A stretch of 64,000 bases of DNA from contig MCFE01000237.1 of assembly GCA_002104905.1 (NCBI GenBank), positions 1 through 64,000 of the forward strand, read 5' to 3'. Every line of letters starts with the position of its first letter. Positions within the stretch are counted from its first letter, which is position 1. The notes beneath the pieces were generated by a model. It was given only the letters and a program-made list of their open reading frames with translations, made no database searches and had not been told where the DNA came from. Source of the DNA: Basidiobolus meristosporus CBS 931.73. Lineage: Eukaryota; Basidiobolomycota; Basidiobolomycetes; Basidiobolales; Basidiobolaceae. Position numbers and translations under genes: made by a program. Positions 1 through 11,197 of the stretch are shown here, piece by piece.

Positions 1-136
1 GAGTACCATTTTGATCAGTTATTCAGCATCCAGAAATGTCAAAACTGAAATTGAACCCTTCTACTGTGGCCTTGCTTACAGAGAACAGGTACTTGGCTAT
101 TTCTGACAAATAGAGTACTTCCTTGTGTTGTAAGAG

Positions 137-785
137 TCTTTGAGATATTGGAAGTGATTGGGAGAACAAGTAGATTATGTGGCTTTCACTTAATGATTTA
201 TTCAATGTAAAAGCAGTATTTAAAGCTTTACATGGTCTTGGCATATAAAACATGTAGAATAGATTACAGAAGGTTGCAAGAACATGTGTGCAAAGTCTGG
301 GGCTGTTTGAACAACTTTGAGAATTTTCATGTTCTGGGTATATATTTTAAGTAAATCCTGACAAGGAATTTAGTCAGTATTCCCTAGGATTTGAAGGTAA
401 TGATCTAAGTGACCAAGTTAGGTGAGTATTTAGGTGGAATTACAAGCTTTTACAACACTTTGAAGGTAGGTGAATGGCTTTCTTCATGACTTCTGAGGCT
501 TACTTGAGTAGTGTTGCAATAATATGAGGAGTATTGGAAGTGATGTGGGGAATTGAAGTATCTACATGCTATTCACTTGTAAATTCATCAATCAAAAGTA
601 TGATGCGTATACTTTTGATAAAGTAAAGCAAACAAGTGCATAGAGTTTGTTGAGGAAGATCCCAAGAGTATGTGTGCAAAGTTTGGTGTCTTTTGGACAA
701 CCTTGAGAAAGGTCATGATCTGGGTACCTGATAATTTGGTGAAAATATACTAAGTAAATCCTAACAAGAAATTTGGTCAGGACAG
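137..785. repeat. Two diverged copies of a dispersed repeat
   Basis: Two related blocks, about 137-410 and 516-785, share the order of motifs ATTGGAAGTGAT, a TTCACTT box, GTGTGCAAAGT, a GGACAAC-like box and AAGTAAATCCT, with spacing of about 385 bp between equivalent points. The same ordered motifs recur near 42.4-43.3 kb and 63.2-63.5 kb. No open reading frame spans the blocks. It could be a decayed non-autonomous transposon or a satellite; the ends are not defined. Confidence 0.65.
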
Positions 786-1658
786 AATGCTAATCACAGA
801 ATAAGATTTATGAAAACCCTCTTTGTTGGAATCTCTTGGTATTGGGCAAAAAGTTCTTTTTGGTGTGTAAAGTGTTGAGATACTTTAGAGTCAATATACC
901 ATGTATAAAATCTCCAAGACTCTCACAATAGGTTCTACTGCAATAACAATTTGGGTATATTGATATAACAATATGTATTGCTCAAGATTCCCAGGCAAGG
1001 TAAAAGTAGCCATTCTTATACAGTTCTAGGTTTCCACAAATACTTGCTCCGATAAACATCTCTATTTTGGGACTTGTGATTTTTTTGGTATTTCCCCTAT
1101 CATGAAGTACCAATAAAAGACCCTAAATGGTAATTGCATGAATAGATAGAGCTCCAAAATAATATCCATGCACAAAGTAAAATACTTGCTTGCTACGTAG
1201 TTTGATGGGTGAGTAGTCAAATGCGTACAGCTTAGAGGCTCTCAAGCAAATATGAGTACCTAGATACACATTGACAGTAGTGAGCAATCCTGTTACTATT
1301 ATTGATCCACCGCTTTCTGTTGGACACTTTGGAAATCCCACAATTCTCGGCCATCTAAATTCGACTGAGGAGAACCTCCAAAAGGGAGGAAGCAATTTCT
1401 ACAACCACACAGCAGTCAGGAGTATATAAAAGTTGGAGCACACATTTACTCCACAAACGTCTATATTTACACTTGTGATTGAGTGAAGAACCAAAAGATA
1501 CACTTGGGAATTTACGTCTAGTGTTGATGAAGAAAATCCCCCGATTGCAGGAAGAAACATTTATTATCGTTAGAGATACTATGTGAACCAAAAAATGTGA
1601 TTGTAGAGAATGTTATTTCAACGTGGCTAGGCGATCGATCAATAGTTGATGGCAATGA
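786..1658. other. No gene supported
   Basis: AT-rich stretch downstream of the repeat. Two short minus-strand open frames (around 1123-1591) have no recognisable domain and no convincing start or splice model. I see nothing else that can be supported here. Confidence 0.5.
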
Positions 1659-2120
1659 TTAGTAAAGACGATTGGCAACCACACCAGCAGCCATGAAGGA
1701 TAAGCTAAGGAATGTGGGTCTGAAGGATTCTGCACCATTTAGAATATTGTTTGGGTTGGAAGATCCAGTGGGGCTTGTTGTACCACCAGCGGTGGTAGAT
1801 GTTGGCTGCATGGTGAGCAACGAAGAGGGCACTAGCGAGCACCATTTGTTTACCTCTTCATTCTGTCGTGGCAGATTGGAATATACCGAGGGGTCACTAG
1901 AGCAGTAGGTGATACACGTCGCAAGGTTTTGCGCCTGCCGACAGTTGCAGAAGTTGTCTGTTGAGAGGCAAAGAACTCCGAGAGCGTTAGAGCGACATTT
2001 GTTGTACATGCCTGCATATTGGCCGGTACAAGTGCTGTTGGCAGGAAGGTCGGGAGCGAAATTGTCGGCAGCACTGGAAACACTAACAAGGGCAACTAGG
2101 AGGATTGAAGAGAGCATCAT
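1659..2120 (-). CDS. GPI-anchored, eight-cysteine (CFEM-like) cell-surface protein
   Basis: A 153-residue protein if the ATG at 2120 is used; the frame is open 59 codons further upstream, but only this start puts a signal peptide (MMLSSILLVALVSVSSA) at the N-terminus. The mature part has eight cysteines, with a D-N-F-C-N-C core and C-x3-C later, which resembles the CFEM arrangement of fungal wall proteins. A Thr/Ser/Gly-rich stalk follows, then a small-residue site (NGAES) and a hydrophobic C-terminal tail with no charged cytoplasmic end, typical of a GPI-attachment signal. The protein is therefore expected at the plasma membrane or cell wall. CFEM proteins include haem-binding and adhesion proteins; the role here is not known. 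The cysteine spacing near the first pair is not a textbook CFEM match, so the family call is tentative; secretion and anchoring are well supported. Confidence 0.75.
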   Translation of the reverse strand: MMLSSILLVALVSVSSAADNFAPDLPANSTCTGQYAGMYNKCRSNALGVLCLSTDNFCNCRQAQNLATCITYCSSDPSVYSNLPRQNEEVNKWCSLVPSSLLTMQPTSTTAGGTTSPTGSSNPNNILNGAESFRPTFLSLSFMAAGVVANRLY

Positions 2121-2932
2121 TTTCCGGATTAAAGGAACTTGAAGAGGTCGAATGTAGGGGAGCCGTCTAGGAGTTGGAATGGGAGGGAAAATGGATGAGC
2201 AAAGCAAACTATTAGCAACCAGCCGATTTATACGAAAGAGATAGAACAAAGTGCTACGAATGATTTTTGTGGCGAATTGTCCTTTATAATGGAGCACAAT
2301 CTGCTAGGCCATTCACACCACGATGCGACACTTACCAATACAATAGAATTGTGCCTACTTTCACACCAAGCATCTCCGCGACTCTACCAGCAGATCAACC
2401 ATTATTCATAGACATTGAAGAGAACCGGATCAATTTCGTGCATGTACCGATTATGCCTGAAGAATAGAGTGCTTCTATTGTACTTGATGCTCTATTAATT
2501 TGGCCTTATACGCTGAGGAAGCTTAGGAAATCCCTTTCATGCACATACATGCTAGAGTAAATTACTAACTGTTCTCCCTCTTTTTGGCCGTTACGAGCCC
2601 ACCACCACTGCCTTCCACCTTGCTTGCTTGGCTGCCAATGAGCTGAGGTAGAAGTACTGCACATCGGCCTCATCCTCTGGCTATATTGAATGAAGGGCCG
2701 TGGTCTTCGTAGCACGAAGGAATCGCCACCGCCGGACCGCAACCGACACACAAAGCAGTCCAGGAGGGCTGCCAGCTGGAGATACCAACCACTGCATGAG
2801 GTATCTCTTAGTGTATGCTATTGCTTGGGCGACAGGAACACAATAGCTTGCTTCGTTTCAAAATCTTGGTCATCATTGATTGGAATTTTACGTGTCTGCA
2901 CATTTATGCAGGTGCAAATGCCGAATTGATTC
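2121..2932. other. Upstream region of the GPI protein; no gene supported
   Basis: Contains only short open frames on both strands (for example 2506-2751 minus) without recognisable domains. Likely holds the promoter of the GPI-anchored protein gene. Confidence 0.4.
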
Positions 2933-3226
2933 CTAGATCCTTGGGTTAGGCCTCTGTAAATGGCTGCTTGGTGTGTGATGTCCCTCAAGGGAAAATGGTG
3001 ATGAAACAGCCCTCATTGCCGAAACGGATGCGCAAAAGGGATCAGGCGCTACCAAGCTAGCCAACTCCTGAAAATACTTTAAATTTGGCAACATCACATC
3101 CCACCGTCCACTAGGAATAAGATCGATGTGTACTTTCAGCCTAGCTGCAATACGGGCGAATATTCTAATTGAGCGGACTCCTGACCCCGAGAGATTACCA
3201 CTGCCTTCATCCAGACTTGCCACCAT
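2933..3226 (-). CDS. Hypothetical protein, uncertain
   Basis: A 97-codon open frame on the minus strand just downstream of the ZNHIT2 stop. I do not recognise it. It has an amphipathic middle part (RIFARIAARLKVHIDLIPSG) and no signal peptide or obvious motif. It may be the last exon of a spliced gene, since overlapping frames between 3136 and 3320 are also open. It could equally be chance open sequence; the higher GC here lengthens random frames. Confidence 0.2.
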   Translation of the reverse strand: MVASLDEGSGNLSGSGVRSIRIFARIAARLKVHIDLIPSGRWDVMLPNLKYFQELASLVAPDPFCASVSAMRAVSSPFSLEGHHTPSSHLQRPNPRI

Positions 3227-3457
3227 TTCGGTTGGCTCGTGTGCTCGTCAAGTGTCTGCGGCAATTGAGGCCTGCCAGCCCCCGGGAATACCGAACACAT
3301 TCGTCCAACGTCGCCCAATCCTCCACCGATTCACCAAGCACTAATCAGCCAACAAGAGTGGTTTATCACATCTATCCTTTCGCTATGTTTAATTAACCCA
3401 TGATTATTCTAGATATTAGATGTAGCTGTATTCCATCTCACTTGGCATGCTCGAGCA

Positions 3458-4987
3458 TCAATTCAACTCCTCGATCAGCGGCTTGCCTCTGGTGGCTTTC
3501 TTCTCCAGATAATCCTCGATCTTTCCCTTATCACTCTCATGGAGCTCATTCTCCTTCGTCGCCAAAGCGATATGCATGTCTAGCCCTTGAATCAAGGAGT
3601 CAAGCGTGGCCGCATAATTCTGCTCCGTCAGGGTCTGCGCATAGCTCAGATAAAAGTAGATCTTTTTCTCAGCCATGAACGATCTCCGAACAAACGCTTT
3701 GCCCAAGCCTTGGTCTGGCTTTAGGCTTGCTCGAAACAACCCATAGAGCTCGGAAAGAGCGGCCAAAATAAAGTCGATCCTTGTGAATATAGTAGCGACA
3801 TCGTGTAGCACTAATATCCGATAGCCTGTTGGTTGCTTTAACTGTGTGTTCTATGAGAATATAAGTTCCTGCCATATTCATAACCATCATTGTTTGTAAC
3901 TTACTGTTATGGAGCGCTGTGTTGATGTGGCTATCACCTCGTCTAGGCTCTCAAAAACAAAGGGCTCCTTGGAATCCAAGAGGGTGCTTATACTCCATAT
4001 CAAGCTGGAAGCCTCTACCAAAGACTGCTTGAGATCCCCGTCGAAGTACCGCACTGCATACACATAAGCGAATCTAACGTGGGGGATTAGGATTGGATGG
4101 CAAAAACGTAGGAAATGGTGAACCGTACATGATATTGACTAGATTGTACACCATCTCTTTTCTCGGTGGTTTTGGCGTCAATGAGCTGATGGGCTCGATG
4201 TTCGTCACAATCTCTGGGATTTGTGGCACCTCTTCGGTAGTATGTTCCTCAACTTCGGTAACTAATTCGCGTTGCTCCTCTTGAATCCACCATGGCCGCC
4301 ATGTATCAGCCATGTCGATCAGTGCGGTGGCTGAATTCTCGTCGGTGCTTAGAGTTTTGATGAAATCTGCTCGCTCCTCCTCTGTTAACAGTTCCCAGAG
4401 TTCGTCGGGTGTAGTTGATTCTACATTTGAAATCGCTCGAGAAGAACTTCTGGAAGATCTCACAGTATCAAGCGTCTTACCAATATTGATGTCTTGAAAA
4501 CGAGCGAGTAATTTCTCCTCCAGTTCATTCGCTTCTTGGTCGTCTTCTAAAAGACACGCTGAATAAGGGAAGATCGCAATGGGATAAGGGTGCAAAATAT
4601 GATCTACCTAGCTCCGATTCAGCTTCTAGAGATTTATTCTCAAAATCGGCCAACATCTTCAAGGTTTTCAATTTTTCGGTAGGACTGACAGAATGATTTT
4701 TTATCTCTTCAGCCACTTGCTCGCGGTAGAAATTTTCTGTACATGGAAGATGAGCCTAGACAGCGGAAAATGTTTGGTAAGGAGTGACAAAGATATCCGT
4801 GGTCTCGCCAACTCACCTCGCCTCTATAGCATTGCAAAGAACAATAGCGAAGATTGCACCTAGGGCATATGTATTTCGAGAATTGTACGCGGCAGCTATA
4901 AAATGCTTAATGGCTTGATCAAGAACGACGCGATGGCATCTGGACAACTTACATTCCGCATAGCGGCAAATCCTTCGTAGTCTCCAT
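3458..4987 (-). CDS. ZNHIT2: Zinc finger HIT domain protein 2 (ZNHIT2) orthologue
   Basis: Six exons: 4987-4953, 4895-4817, 4755-4608, 4558-4129, 4073-3905, 3835-3458; together 1239 nt, 412 residues. The first three exons rebuild a complete zf-HIT finger: CGIC, then CPRC, YCSLQCY and the AHLPCTENFYREQV tail, i.e. paired Cys with a final His/Cys. The middle holds the family's LWELLTEEERADF and WRPWW motifs, and the C-terminal part has FAYVYAVRYFDGD and QPTGYRILVLHDV, both typical of ZNHIT2. In animals ZNHIT2 links the R2TP/RUVBL co-chaperone to U5 snRNP (PRPF8/EFTUD2) assembly; the same role is inferred here, in cytoplasm and nucleus. All splice sites are GT..AG, introns 48-69 nt. No missing zinc ligand is seen. 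The gene is head-to-head with UBC6 about 1 kb away. Confidence 0.9.
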
Positions 4988-6023
4988 CTTTTGTTAGCGT
5001 TAAATGGATATGGGTGAAGCACTAATATATGTCACAACTTCTGCATGTTGACCAAATGATTTTTTGCCTATAGCCGAAACTGCGATCATTAGGCGCTGGA
5101 TATTGATCAAAATGGAATACCGTTACTTAATAAAATCAACAATACCCACCCTCTGTCGATGTAATTTCAGCCTCACCATTGTTGGGACTGATCAAGTGAA
5201 CATCCCTAACTATGGAAAAATGACGAAGCGCTTAGCTAAGCGAGGTTAGTCTCGTGGATGCTGGCCGCTTGCCATCCCCCAGCCGACAACCAATTTCCCG
5301 TAGCCGAAAGGCTCGGATTAATAAGCCAAGAGTCACTCATACGGGTCAAGAACCTTCGAATACCTTGGCCATTGCAGTGATTTTTCCGGCTAACATCCAA
5401 CTAGCTTGGCGATCAGCCGCCGCAGCCACTTCGCCAAACCACTTCCCCAGCCGGTATCAGATTTGAGCTTATCGCTACTGGATATCAGTGCACATTGAGA
5501 GCCTCATAAATATGTATATCATGTGATACCCCTAACGTATGTAATTGATGTAGGCTACTTGGCCATCATGCACTAACCAGTAGAAATTTTTAGTATGTTT
5601 GCATTGGTGTGATGGGAAGGTTCCGGAAACCCACTGGTCCACTATTGGCCATCTCCTCGCAAAGTCATGGAATTTGGGCTCCATGATTCGTGGAATATTT
5701 TACAAATTAGATATAGGCCTATTTTATCACAGCTTGTTTAGGGAGATGCACTTTTAAGTACCCGGTACCGTCAGGTTTTTCCACGTAGCTGATTTTGGCG
5801 CACCACAACGTCTTCATAGCTAAATCCGTAAGCCGACAGCTTTCTTTATTCCTCTTTGGTCTCTTAAGCTATCTTTGTTGCTTATTCATATATTGCTCTG
5901 CTTAGTGGATTTTACTTTCGCCATAATTTTTTTAACCATCTTTGTCTTCACAATATCACTGTACTCCAAGTCTTTTCACTTCAATCCCCCCTGCCCTTAC
6001 CAAACGACTCTATTTGCTACGAG
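4988..6023. promoter_or_regulatory. Divergent intergenic region ZNHIT2/UBC6
   Basis: About 1 kb between two divergently transcribed genes, expected to contain both promoters. A pyrimidine-rich stretch (about 5850-6000) precedes the UBC6 start. A 70-codon open frame near 5254 has no recognisable feature. No specific binding site is claimed. Confidence 0.4.
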
Positions 6024-7056
6024 ATGGCCAGTAAAGCTGCTTACAAACGTTTGACAAAGGAATACATGGCAATTCAAAAAAGCCCTATTCCATACATTAC
6101 TACTAAGCCTCTTGAAGAAAATATTCTTGAATGGTAAATATATGATGCTCACCGCGCCAGTACTCATAAACCTAATATACAATGCCATCCTCTAGGCATT
6201 ATGTGTTGACAGGGCCTCCTGATACCCCCTATCAAGGTGTGCATCTATAAGCAATTTTCCTCACAATCGTGTATTAACCATTTTTTTTGAACACTCGAAG
6301 GTGGTCAATATCATGGTAAGAGCTAAGCCTTCCCTCATTTTTTTAGATCATTGACTAAATTTGCTTTAGGCAAGGTAATATTTCCAAGCGAGTATCCGTT
6401 CAAGCCGCCCTCAATTCGTATGATCACACCCAGTGGTCGCTTCAAACCCAATGCTCGTATTTGTATGAGTATGAGTGAATTCCACCGTAAGTCACATTCG
6501 TATAGATCTCAAACCCGATGATGCCTAAGTGTTTTTTTAGCCAATACATGGAATCCCGCTTGGTCTGTATCCACGATTCTCAACGGACTGCTGTCTTTTA
6601 TGGTATGATAAACGTTCTTCACGGCCGCTGATGTAAAGATCTAAACCTCTCTATCAGGTTGGCGAGGAAGAAACAACCGGGAGTGTACGCACTACAGATG
6701 CTATGAAGAAGGCACTGGCTTTGAAATCCCAAGGGTTCAACTACAACAACTCGAAATTTAGAGGTAAGCTTAGCATACACATACTATTCTGGAATTGGAC
6801 AAAGTGGTCTCAACATCAAGAAATAGAAATATTTCCAGAACTTTGTGTGGTTCCTGCACCCAATATCCAAAATCAAACACAGAACCCCCTAAACACCCAA
6901 AACGGAGTGAATGGCGCTGAACACAATGATACCAATCGCAACGCTAACGGAAACCGAAATTGGCTTGGTATTGGTGACTCGTGGTCTAAGCTTATGGTGT
7001 TTTTGTTTGTGTGTATTTATTTACTAGTCTCAAAAATCGTCGCTCGTTCCTACTGA
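6024..7056 (+). CDS. UBC6: Tail-anchored ubiquitin-conjugating enzyme E2 (Ubc6/UBE2J family)
   Basis: Seven exons: 6024-6133, 6196-6236, 6301-6315, 6370-6486, 6541-6602, 6658-6763, 6839-7056; 669 nt, 222 residues. The UBC fold occupies about residues 1-165. It has the family-specific active-site setting [18 protein letters not shown] with Cys87, the same position as in yeast Ubc6, and [14 protein letters not shown] after it. A low-complexity Asn/Gln linker leads to a single C-terminal membrane span ([18 protein letters not shown]), so the enzyme is predicted to be tail-anchored in the ER with its catalytic domain in the cytosol. Family knowledge: Ubc6/UBE2J2 charge ubiquitin for ER-associated degradation with Doa10-type ligases, including on hydroxylated residues. 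The third exon is a 15-nt microexon coding part of the GGQYHG turn. The family call is secure. Confidence 0.95.
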
Positions 7057-7632
7057 GTCCAATCCCTCTCCCATCTGTTCTCTCTAATGTGCTCATTACA
7101 TATTCACACATCATTGCTCACCTAAATCCCATTACCTCGTCACGCCCTAAGTTGCTTCTCTAGCTATTCACATGAGTATGTAACACCCCGTACTCAAGTG
7201 ACGTACAGATCTTAATGATGCTTACTGTTAACGCTTTACCAACTTACTATATGTACTCTCACCTTGACCTTGTTCTTTCTGAATATCCTATCCCAATTTT
7301 CCTTAACGTTTGGTTTTTGCTGTACTCTATGGCTGCGGTAGCCTTGATCCTTTAGCGATGCTAACATATAAGAAACGAGTTAGAGAGATGTACGCACGAA
7401 TTCATCTGCCCTTTATATTATATTTTGGATTTCCGCGCATACACTTATCTCCACTGATCAATAAACCAAACTTTAGAAATCCCTTTAGAATTTCTTGGAT
7501 TTTGCCACCCTGAAGGGACTAGATTCTGCTTCAATAAGGTTGAATAACGAGAAAGATTAGCTATATTATATTTGATAAACCCAGCCAATCCAGGATTTGG
7601 GGGATTTAAGTCAGTTGTGGAGAATATTGTGG
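7057..7632. other. UBC6 3' region and promoter of the next gene
   Basis: About 575 bp without a supportable coding region; one 67-codon open frame (7310-7513) does not begin with ATG and shows no domain. Probably UBC6 3' UTR followed by the promoter of the small membrane-protein gene. Confidence 0.4.
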
Positions 7633-7989
7633 ATGGCCCTTAATAAAGCTAAAAATGCGTCTGTTCGTGTTTGGGTATATAAATACCAACTTCAGGATCT
7701 ACCGGATTTCATACGACCTCTTTTCTCTGAAATGTCAAACTTGACCTGGTTCGGAAGCGCATTTGCAATACTGCTCACCCTTGGAATTGCACTGACTGCC
7801 GCATATGTAATCAGACAAGTCTACCTGAATTCTCGGCAGGTTTTGGACGTGAAGATGAAGAAACATGGCATTTCCAAAACTCAGAAAGGGTTTAACGTGA
7901 ATGTTAGAAGAACCGATAAAGAATCCTTCGTCCATAAAGCCTCGACTAACTTCCTAAACGCCATCAATGACAAGCTGCCAAAAAAATAG
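7633..7989 (+). CDS. Small single-pass membrane protein, unknown function
   Basis: Intronless frame of 118 residues from the ATG at 7633; the same frame is open a little further upstream but without another ATG. The N-terminal 40 residues are mixed polar, followed by one clear membrane span (about residues 42-65, FGSAFAILLTLGIALTAAY) and a basic C-terminal half rich in Lys (VKMKKHGISKTQKG and ending KLPKK). By the positive-inside rule the C-terminus is likely cytosolic or in the mitochondrial matrix. There is no cleavable signal peptide. I do not recognise the family. It lies in the same direction as UBC6 and HMO1, but no functional link is evident. Confidence 0.6.
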   Translation: MALNKAKNASVRVWVYKYQLQDLPDFIRPLFSEMSNLTWFGSAFAILLTLGIALTAAYVIRQVYLNSRQVLDVKMKKHGISKTQKGFNVNVRRTDKESFVHKASTNFLNAINDKLPKK

Positions 7990-9789
7990 ACGCTTTTCGC
8001 ATGCTGTTCAATTGTCCTTTCCCCTCCCTCCCCACCCAGAGTACGATATCTGTATAATCTCACCATAATGCTACACACAGCAGACATCTCTGTATCAACA
8101 TATTCAGCTAAAAACAATGATAAAATCCCAGCTACCAGACTGATCGGTACGTGAATTGCTCATCAAATCAACCCCATAGGCCACCAAAAGTGATGACTAA
8201 AGCATATGGATAATATGATTATTGGCTAGAATGCTTGTTCAATGAGGTGGTGAAATCCATCTCTAAATCAATTGCTGTATTGTAGTGGTTTGAAACGCAA
8301 TTTTAATATTACTTCAATATTCATTTTGTTTTAGTCGTTGAGCAAAGGACTCGGTGATTGTGACTGGTTGTTTCCGATTGTACATGGCGGACTACTACTA
8401 CTACTGCTACATCTCTATTATATAGTCCAAGAATCAACCCATTACGGTGTAGATTCACTCTTGCAAACAGTGCCGCTGTTTTATGGGGCCAAATACACTA
8501 CCGAGACATGCCAAGAAGGTATATCCATCTCGTAAGCAATTGGTAACTGATTTAATGTGTCACAGAGTGAGTTTTCCGGTCACCCATGAATTCCTGTCTC
8601 CACACGAGCCAGTTTACACAGCCTAATAAGATTGAATACATATTCGATTATCTTTATGCAACCTTTTGAAGTGGGAGTTTGAATAACACTATTGAAACTT
8701 TCATTGGGTTTTAGCAATCACAAGCACATTCGGATACCCAAAATGAAGGAGGGCGCATACTATGTTACACATTATAGTGCTATTAATGGGTAGCGATGGA
8801 TGTAACTGTTTCCGCTACCGAACGTGCAGATTTTAAAGAATCCTAGACTGACGTGTTGTTACAGACACTTGTACTTGAATTGAATAACGGCAATGAGTTC
8901 ATACACTATTTGATGGTTTCAAACGCGTTTACTGTAGCCGAGGATTGCCGTCGCGGCTTCAATAATCTTTGATGGGCGACTTGTTACTAACAACACGAGC
9001 AAACTTTGATGAACAATTATATCATATGTGCTATAAATATTGGCGGTATTCAGTGGCCTAGAACACTACTCATCACTCGATCACGTGATACATTAGGGCA
9101 AACACGAGCTTATTGATTTTCATTCCTTAAAATCGAAGTATTTCCACAGCCGTCAAGCTTCGATATGAGCAACGCGTCCCCACAACCATGCAAGGTGAAA
9201 TCGTACGCAGCTTAGGTTCGGAACATTCGTGATGTCACATCTTCACCTAGAAGCTTGCTGGATGTACGGTTTTACATCGTTAACCAGCTGAGGTGTGCTG
9301 AAAACCGAGTTCGTGACCAAGTAATGAGGCCAAGTGCTGGCTGTGAGCTCGGAATCTTCACACGTTCTGTTGGAATTTTCGCGATTTCTCCCAGTGAAGT
9401 CTTACTATTGGGTAGAATAAGCCAACATCCGATTTCACGGACTCTTCGAAGAATGTCGGGGGATCAAGGGGAGGGAGGGGTAGATTCCACTGGGAGCCCT
9501 TGTGCACTGGATCAAAATACCCCCACATCGAGGATTTCTCTGTCATTTCAGCCAACCATTCGTTTGCCTAGTTGGCCACTTCTCACCTCCCCCTAATATA
9601 CCTAGACTTGAGGTTTTTTTTTCACCTATCAAGCCCAGTCTGACTCGGCAAACCATAGATTCTCCCTGCAGACCCTGCCCATCTCACCACCAATAAATTT
9701 TTCGAGTTTTTATACAATTACCCTGCTCAATCCCTCTGACCATCAATCTTCCTTCTCTACCCTCTTCGCCTCACCTTTCTTGTAACACT
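7990..9789. other. Long intergenic region upstream of the HMG-box gene
   Basis: About 1.8 kb. Open frames at 8338-8535 and 9255-9596 overlap in several phases, carry no domains, and the first lacks an ATG start. The last 150 bp are strongly pyrimidine-rich (CCCTC/CTTCTC runs), a common core-promoter and 5' UTR composition in fungal genes with high expression. Confidence 0.45.
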
Positions 9790-10643
9790 ATGTCCAAGAA
9801 ACCTTCAGCCGCTACCAAGAAGCAAAACCAGCTCAACACCACTCCTGCTGAGATCAGCCTCTCTGATGCTGCCATTGTAAGTGTTTTCTTCTGATCTTGC
9901 ATATCCACGTGAAAGACGGCCTCTTCATAGTCGCCCTTTCAGATCCAGACGAATTCCTAATAACTTGTTATCGTTCGTAGCTCGCCGAGAATTACTCCAA
10001 TATCGCCCTTTGTATGTCCCGCATTGCTGAGGTTTACAAAAAGGTGGTCGATATGGAAGGCTCTTTGGTCCCCAAGAAGGCTCCCAAAGACCCTAACGCT
10101 CCCAAGAAACCCTTTACTCCCTATATTCAGTTCTGCAACGAGGAGCGTGAGCGTATTCGTAAAGAGCACCCAACCTATACTTCTCAAGATGTCTCTCGCG
10201 AGCTTGGCACCGCTTGGAAAGCTCTCACCGATGCCGACAAGGAAATTTACATGAAGAAGTATGAGCAGGAGAACGCGGCTTACAAAGTTGAGTTAGAGGA
10301 GTACAACAAACACAAACAAGAGCTTGAAACTCATGAGAATGACGATACCTCCTCTGAACAATCGGTTGAACCCGCTGTCAAGGAAGATTCTGAAGAATCC
10401 GAAGAGGACACCGAGAAACCTGCCCAAAAGAAGGCTGCTGCTCAAGCTTCTCGTAAACGCAAGGTTCCTGCTAACAACCAACCTCAAGCCAAGAAGCCTG
10501 CTGCTGCCCCCGCCTCCAAACCTAATGGCACACCTGTGAAGTCACCCAAGAACAAGGAAGCCGAGGCTGATACACCAGTTACACCTTCTCAAACACCAAG
10601 CAAGAAAAAGAAGAACAAGAAGAAGAAGCAAAGCTCAGCCTAG
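9790..10643 (+). CDS. HMO1: HMG-box chromatin protein, Hmo1-like
   Basis: Two exons, 9790-9876 and 9981-10643, 750 nt, 249 residues. A short helical N-terminal region (about 20-60) precedes a single HMG box (about 64-145) opening with KDPNAPKKPFTPYIQF and containing LGTAWKALTDADKEIYMKKYEQE. An acidic stretch (DSEESEEDTEK) follows, then a Lys/Ala/Pro-rich tail ending in a run of lysines (SKKKKNKKKKQSSA). This order, N-terminal helices, one box, Lys-rich end, matches yeast Hmo1 rather than the minimal Nhp6. Hmo1 binds rDNA and ribosomal-protein promoters in the nucleus; that role is inferred. Pyrimidine-rich upstream sequence and optimal-looking codons suggest strong expression. The alternative is a generic HMGB-like protein; the box itself is certain. 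Confidence 0.85.
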
Positions 10644-11197
10644 ATACGAAGTATAGTTAATGTCACCTTTGTGCATCGATCTTGAGATTGTCAATAGTGT
10701 GCCTACTTTAGAAAGTGAATATCATATTTTCCAACTTTTGTTTTCTGTCATATCGTTTTCTTGGTAATTTTAGAAGTCCCCATTTATTCTATATAAAAGT
10801 ATTCTCTTCTAGTTAAAAATAAACAATACTTTAACATGCAATCTGCGTGGGAAACCTCGAAACATCTAGCCGAAGTAATTCCTCCAAAGCGTCAAGAATG
10901 AACGGTGTCTATCATGCAGCTTGCTCGGCAAGTTCATTACCACGTCGTAATTAAGAATTAACACACCCCAGGTGTTCAACCAGACGATCACGCGTGTTTT
11001 CTCACTGACACTCGAGTAAAATGTTGAGCACGAATATTGATTATTTACATGTGCGCGTTCACGCCCCAGCCACAGCCAATCATAGGAACGTGTATGATAT
11101 TGACGTACGCGTTTCATTGGACCTTGGATCATTTCTTGAAATGGTAGGTTATTTCGAAATAATTATCATATCATTTATTGTTATCGACATATCCACT
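10644..11197. other. Convergent 3' region between HMO1 and P450 reductase
   Basis: About 550 bp between two convergent genes, AT-rich after HMO1, expected to hold both 3' UTRs. Short open frames on both strands overlap each other and show no domain. Confidence 0.4.

Noticed and set aside
9255-9596. 113-codon plus-strand frame upstream of HMO1
   Set aside because: Several phases are open at once in this GC-richer promoter stretch, and the product has no domain.
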